Source: Chitinophaga sp. S165 (lineage in GTDB: Bacteria > Bacteroidota > Bacteroidia > Chitinophagales > Chitinophagaceae). Taken from it: a DNA stretch of 64,000 nucleotides. A program made the translations under genes and the position numbers. The stretch is from contig NZ_QGTG01000012.1 of assembly GCF_003182155.1 (NCBI RefSeq), forward strand, positions 148,558-212,557, written 5' to 3'. This document shows positions 61,306 through 64,000 of the stretch, piece after piece (position 1 is the stretch's first letter; each line of letters opens with the position of its first letter). The notes below the pieces were generated by a model. It was not told the DNA's origin, made no database searches, and saw nothing but the letters and a program-made list of their open reading frames with translations.

Positions 61306-61710
61306 TTATTTTGAGTTGTATTGCTTCATATCTTGAACACTCTTAAATTTTTTCAAGTCAGCTACAAGGGTACGGTTAGTAGAAATCTCCTTATCTGCCT
61401 GCTCGGAAATTAACTTTTGGTCGATACCGATATAATAAGCGAACCTATACATCTCTTTCAAACTAAACTCAACAGGATTCTTAAACTTGCCTGAGAAATT
61501 CGTGTGACTAACGCCCATCTCATTGGCCATCGCTTTAGTGAAAAGAGATTCCAGTTCCCGTAGACTGGTGAGACTTCCAGACTCAAATATGGATTTTATC
61601 GACAAGCGTTTCGTAGCGATGTCTTGCTTCAAGTCTTCAACAGTCTTGGTTTTCCTTCCTCCACCTTTTTTTGGAACTTCCAACGGAGCGCTTTTAGTTC
61701 TTTTAGCCAT
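61306..61710 (-). CDS. HTH-type transcriptional regulator
   Basis: 134 residues. A basic start (MAKRTKSAPLEVPKKGGGRK) is followed by a helical region in which LFTKAMANEMGVSHTNFSGK then KNPVEFSLKEMYRFAYYIGI read as a Cro/CI-like helix-turn-helix. Tandem sequences TTTATCCACTA lie in its upstream region (61761-61830) and are candidate operators, so autoregulation is likely. It may be the phage-type repressor of the element. Confidence 0.7.
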   Translation of the reverse strand: MAKRTKSAPLEVPKKGGGRKTKTVEDLKQDIATKRLSIKSIFESGSLTSLRELESLFTKAMANEMGVSHTNFSGKFKNPVEFSLKEMYRFAYYIGIDQKLISEQADKEISTNRTLVADLKKFKSVQDMKQYNSK

Positions 61711-61760
61711 CCCGAGTGATAATTTTTATAAAAATGATAAAAGAAGTTGAAAAACAACTA

Positions 61761-61830
61761 TTTATCCACTAATAGAAAATAAATATCCCAATCAATGTAT
61801 TTTTATCCACTATACGTGGATTTTTATCCT
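61761..61830. promoter_or_regulatory. repeated operator-like sites TTTATCCACTA
   Basis: TTTATCCACTA is at 61761-61771 and 61802-61812, and TTTTTATCC is repeated at 61820-61829. The middle copy is part of ATCCAC-TATAC-GTGGAT, a 6-bp inverted repeat (61805-61821). TTACTTTGC at 61830-61838 is close to a -7 box for rightward transcription. The sites lie between the regulator gene and the RNA/kinase genes. Confidence 0.5.
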
Positions 61831-62003
61831 TACTTTGCAGACATAATTACTGAGTTAGTATATAGCTATAAATAATAAGTTCGCTTTTGGGCAGAAAATA
61901 TTATTTTGCGCTACTTATATGATATTAAGTAAGCGTTTAACGAATCTCGTCTCTCAAATCTCACAAGTTTAAAGCACGAGTGTAAGTTAAGGCGCCCGAT
62001 CCA

Positions 62004-62110
62004 AATAAAAAGGGTTGGGCCTACTTACGTATTGTGCTTTAGCCACCGAAAGGTGGTTGGCTTTGTGAGAGCCAGAGAGGCAGTGCGGGTAGGTTCCAAC
62101 CCTATTTATT
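62004..62110 (+). ncRNA. strongly folded candidate RNA with multibranch structure
   Basis: The outer stem AATAAAAAGGGTTGG (62004-62018) pairs with CCAACCCTATTTATT (62096-62110) with one mismatch. Inside, CCTAC pairs with GTAGG, TGCTTT with GAGGCA (with G-U pairs), and two inner hairpins form: CCACC-GAAA-GGTGG (GNRA tetraloop) and GGCT-TTGTGAG-AGCC. The result is a three-way junction typical of functional RNAs. No ORF covers it. It matches no RNA family I know. The strand is inferred from the GNRA loop and from the kinase gene downstream. A DNA-level role (origin, transfer or recombination site) is the alternative. Confidence 0.55.
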
Positions 62111-62424
62111 TCCGCAAAGAAACGCCACTCTATTCTCTATAAGTGACGCCAAATTTAGATACATCTCACCCGAATCAGCTTCATATATTAACCCCTAATC
62201 CTGAACAATAAGTTTAAACTAGTAAAAAGCCTAGTTATCTGGACGCATTTACTTTATTATAGGCATGTCCTTATATGAAGGAATCCATATACGATCAAAA
62301 GATAAACCTGACATTTCAAATAGTGTAAGGGAATAATTCTATACTACTATGTAATATCAGCAGTAAATCGAATACTGCCATATTAAATACTTGAACCCAT
62401 TATTCTTAACAATAATTCTCGTTT

Positions 62425-63393
62425 ATGAATAAAAATCAAAAGTTGACTCAGAAAAACAGATTTCCGTTCTGTCTATCAGATGAGGAAATGCAAAACCCAA
62501 TGGATGTCTTTTATTTATTCTGTGGAAGTTCTGATTTAAGAACAGAAACTCATAAGCTTGATCGGGTTTTAGCATCAATTTCCCGATCGGGGTATGAATA
62601 TAATCTTCTGTGTTATGATCTAGTGGATAAAGATTATCGACGGTTAATCGAAGCGGCATTCTTACTTACCGATCGTAAAACGTTGGAAGAAGTATCAGTA
62701 GAAAGATTTCTTGGACTATTTGCACATGAAATTAAAACTCAGTTATCGGGTGCCTCAATCGCCGTTGAAGCACTTATAGAAATTATGAGTTTATTTTTTC
62801 CCTCTCAACCGAACGTTTCATACTATTTAGATACCCTTAAATCCATCCTTTTCAACAGTACTCAGATACTATCAAATATGATCACTACTGTGCAATTCAA
62901 AGATGGATGCTTTTCGCTAAGGCCTAATAATCAAACATTTGGAGTAGTTGAGTTTATAAATGAATGTACAATGCCCTATCTCCTTATGAATGATGGCTTA
63001 AATAAAAATCTTGTTGTCGAACACAATCAACTAGATGCGAAATCTATTGTCACCGATAAAGCGAAACTCAGACAGATAATTCAAAACCTTCTAAGTAATG
63101 CCTATAAATATAGTACCGGAGAAGACATTCAGCTAATTGTTACAGGTTTTGCCCACTATATATCTTTCTCAGTTATCAGTTTCGGCCATACAATTCCGCC
63201 AGAAGATACCACCAAATTATTAAAACTATATTATAAAGTAAATCCCGGCGGTGCAGGAGCGGGAGTTGGATTATATCTATGTCAACTATACGCCGAAATC
63301 CTTGACGGAGATATAAAGATCACTAGTAACAACGGTGTTACAAGCTTCACAGTGAGCATACCTTATGACATAATAGACTATAATGCAGCATAG
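62425..63393 (+). CDS. soluble histidine kinase-like protein
   Basis: 322 residues with no membrane segment. Residues 90-160 form the dimerisation domain with RFLGLFAHEIKTQLSGASI (phospho-acceptor His101). The ATPase domain has N box KLRQIIQNLLSNAYKYS and G box GGAGAGVGLYLCQLY. The first 85 residues are an unrecognised sensor part. No response regulator is adjacent. Such a kinase on a mobile element may pass host signals to its regulators. The 314-base gap between the folded RNA and this gene holds no ORF. Confidence 0.8.
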   Translation: MNKNQKLTQKNRFPFCLSDEEMQNPMDVFYLFCGSSDLRTETHKLDRVLASISRSGYEYNLLCYDLVDKDYRRLIEAAFLLTDRKTLEEVSVERFLGLFAHEIKTQLSGASIAVEALIEIMSLFFPSQPNVSYYLDTLKSILFNSTQILSNMITTVQFKDGCFSLRPNNQTFGVVEFINECTMPYLLMNDGLNKNLVVEHNQLDAKSIVTDKAKLRQIIQNLLSNAYKYSTGEDIQLIVTGFAHYISFSVISFGHTIPPEDTTKLLKLYYKVNPGGAGAGVGLYLCQLYAEILDGDIKITSNNGVTSFTVSIPYDIIDYNAA

Positions 63394-63517
63394 TTCATAA
63401 ATGCTGTCCGATTGTATTCATGCTAAGCCGCGTTCATCCATAATTAATTCCTATCTACTATTATCACAAAAGAACTTTACTCTTATCCGTTAAACGTTAA
63501 TGCTAAAATTATTAAAC

Positions 63518-63802
63518 ATGAAAAAAACGATGCCCTTGTCGCAACCGGTTAATTTATTACAGGATGTGCATTCAAGAATGATCAATTTACCAATTTATTT
63601 TCGTGAGCGTGTTTGCGAAGAATGTTCATGGAGTATACCCACCTTTTATCGCAAGATGCGCAACATCTTAAAACCAGGCACCAACAAGGAAAGAATCGTT
63701 CCAAATCTTAGCAATGCAGAGAAAGAAAAGATCATCGCAGTTGTTGATGAAGTGTATGGTGATTTCGCGACATACTGTGAGAAGTATAGAAAAAAGAAAT
63801 AG
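63518..63802 (+). CDS. small hypothetical protein, HTH-like
   Basis: 94 residues from the ATG at 63518 (MKKTMPLSQPVNLL). The middle (FRERVCEECSWSIPTFYRKM) reads as two helices with a turn and may bind DNA. The end is Lys-rich (KYRKKK). An ATG at 63500 gives six more residues. No close family recognised; small proteins of this type are often found in Bacteroidota mobile regions. Confidence 0.55.
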   Translation: MKKTMPLSQPVNLLQDVHSRMINLPIYFRERVCEECSWSIPTFYRKMRNILKPGTNKERIVPNLSNAEKEKIIAVVDEVYGDFATYCEKYRKKK

Positions 63803-63919
63803 ATATTCTGGAAGATACATAGTCAATCCATGCAATATTATATCAACAAAACTACAAGAAAATGCAATCTAACAAATCTGTTTTATCAAGTCTTAAAGAT
63901 CGTAGTGTGTATTACGCTT

Positions 63920-64000
63920 GATGTTGACCACCCCTAACGCTCATCTTGACCACCTATTTCCGGATTCGCTCATATTAACAATTGATAATCAACCTGAATC
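63920..64000. mobile_element. possible end of an IS21-like insertion sequence
   Basis: TGTTGACCACC and CTTGACCACC occur 24 bases apart (63922-63932 and 63947-63956). Repeated TTGACCACC units starting with TG are typical of IS21-family ends. The transposase genes would be beyond base 64000, so this cannot be settled here. Confidence 0.3.

Larger units (their letters stand above)
37986..64000. mobile_element. integrated virus-like mobile element at tRNA-Leu (right end not in window)
   Basis: A tyrosine integrase lies 474 bases from the tRNA 3' end, followed by an excisionase-like gene, cargo, a long minus-strand block of small packed genes with many ATGA-type overlaps, lysis-type genes, DNA-processing enzymes and a regulator region. 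I found no second copy of the tRNA 3' end up to base 64000, so the right attachment site is probably outside. No conjugation (MOB, VirB4, Tra) or tailed-phage hallmark genes are recognisable. The exact left junction is not known; it may lie inside the tRNA 3' end. Confidence 0.75.

Noticed and set aside
1..64000. CRISPR arrays, rRNA genes, retron or reverse-transcriptase genes
   Set aside because: I looked for regularly spaced repeats, rRNA signatures and YxDD proteins and found none.

Overview
The window looks like chromosome of a Chitinophaga-like member of the Bacteroidota. The evidence is secreted proteins with type IX secretion (T9SS) C-terminal domains of both type A and type B, chitin/glucan-degrading enzymes, a promoter matching the Bacteroidota consensus TTTG-N19-TAnnTTTG in front of the tRNA gene, and few Shine-Dalgarno sequences. 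All functional calls come from reading motifs by eye; no database search was run.

Positions 1-37985 are host chromosome. They hold two membrane proteins; a papain-like protease fused to a PLL-type beta-propeller and followed by a chagasin-like inhibitor of that protease class; two paralogous T9SS type B surface proteins; a short-chain dehydrogenase; a two-component system joined to a tripartite RND efflux operon (11844-19637); three minus-strand T9SS type A proteins (two HExxH metalloprotease-like proteins with crystallin-like domains and a GH5-GH18 double glycosidase, all suited to attacking fungal or other biological material); a CvfB-like protein, a YdeI/OmdA-like protein and an acetyltransferase; and a glycogen-to-trehalose locus (glgX, a GH13 glucosidase, treZ, treY) ending at a tRNA-Leu(CAG).

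From the tRNA-Leu 3' end to the right edge lies an integrated mobile element of more than 26 kb whose far end is outside the window. A tyrosine integrase sits next to the tRNA, with candidate arm sites between them, then a small HTH (excisionase-like) gene and a DUF2971 cargo gene. A minus-strand block of about 20 tightly packed genes (58723 to 41001) follows. It has no terminase, portal, HK97-type capsid or tail gene that I can recognise, and no conjugation genes. Instead it carries several consecutive small beta-rich proteins, several single-pass membrane proteins including two very short ones (31 and 28 codons), a transglutaminase-like protein, a peptidoglycan-binding protein, an amidase-like and a YkuD-like wall enzyme, a holin/spanin-like protein, a DNA methylase-Strawberry-notch helicase fusion and a RadA-like ATPase. 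A short GLDG-type motif recurs in four of these otherwise unrelated proteins. My best inference is a temperate virus, possibly tailless and membrane-containing, of an undescribed type. This is the most interesting part of the window.

The right end (58724-64000) looks like the control region of the element: a MocR-like regulator lacking the PLP lysine with direct-repeat candidate operators, a second copy of a small HTH gene also found in the structural block, a divergent HTH regulator with repeated candidate operators, a 107-nt strongly folded candidate RNA and a soluble histidine kinase. The last 80 bases may be the end of an IS21-like insertion sequence.
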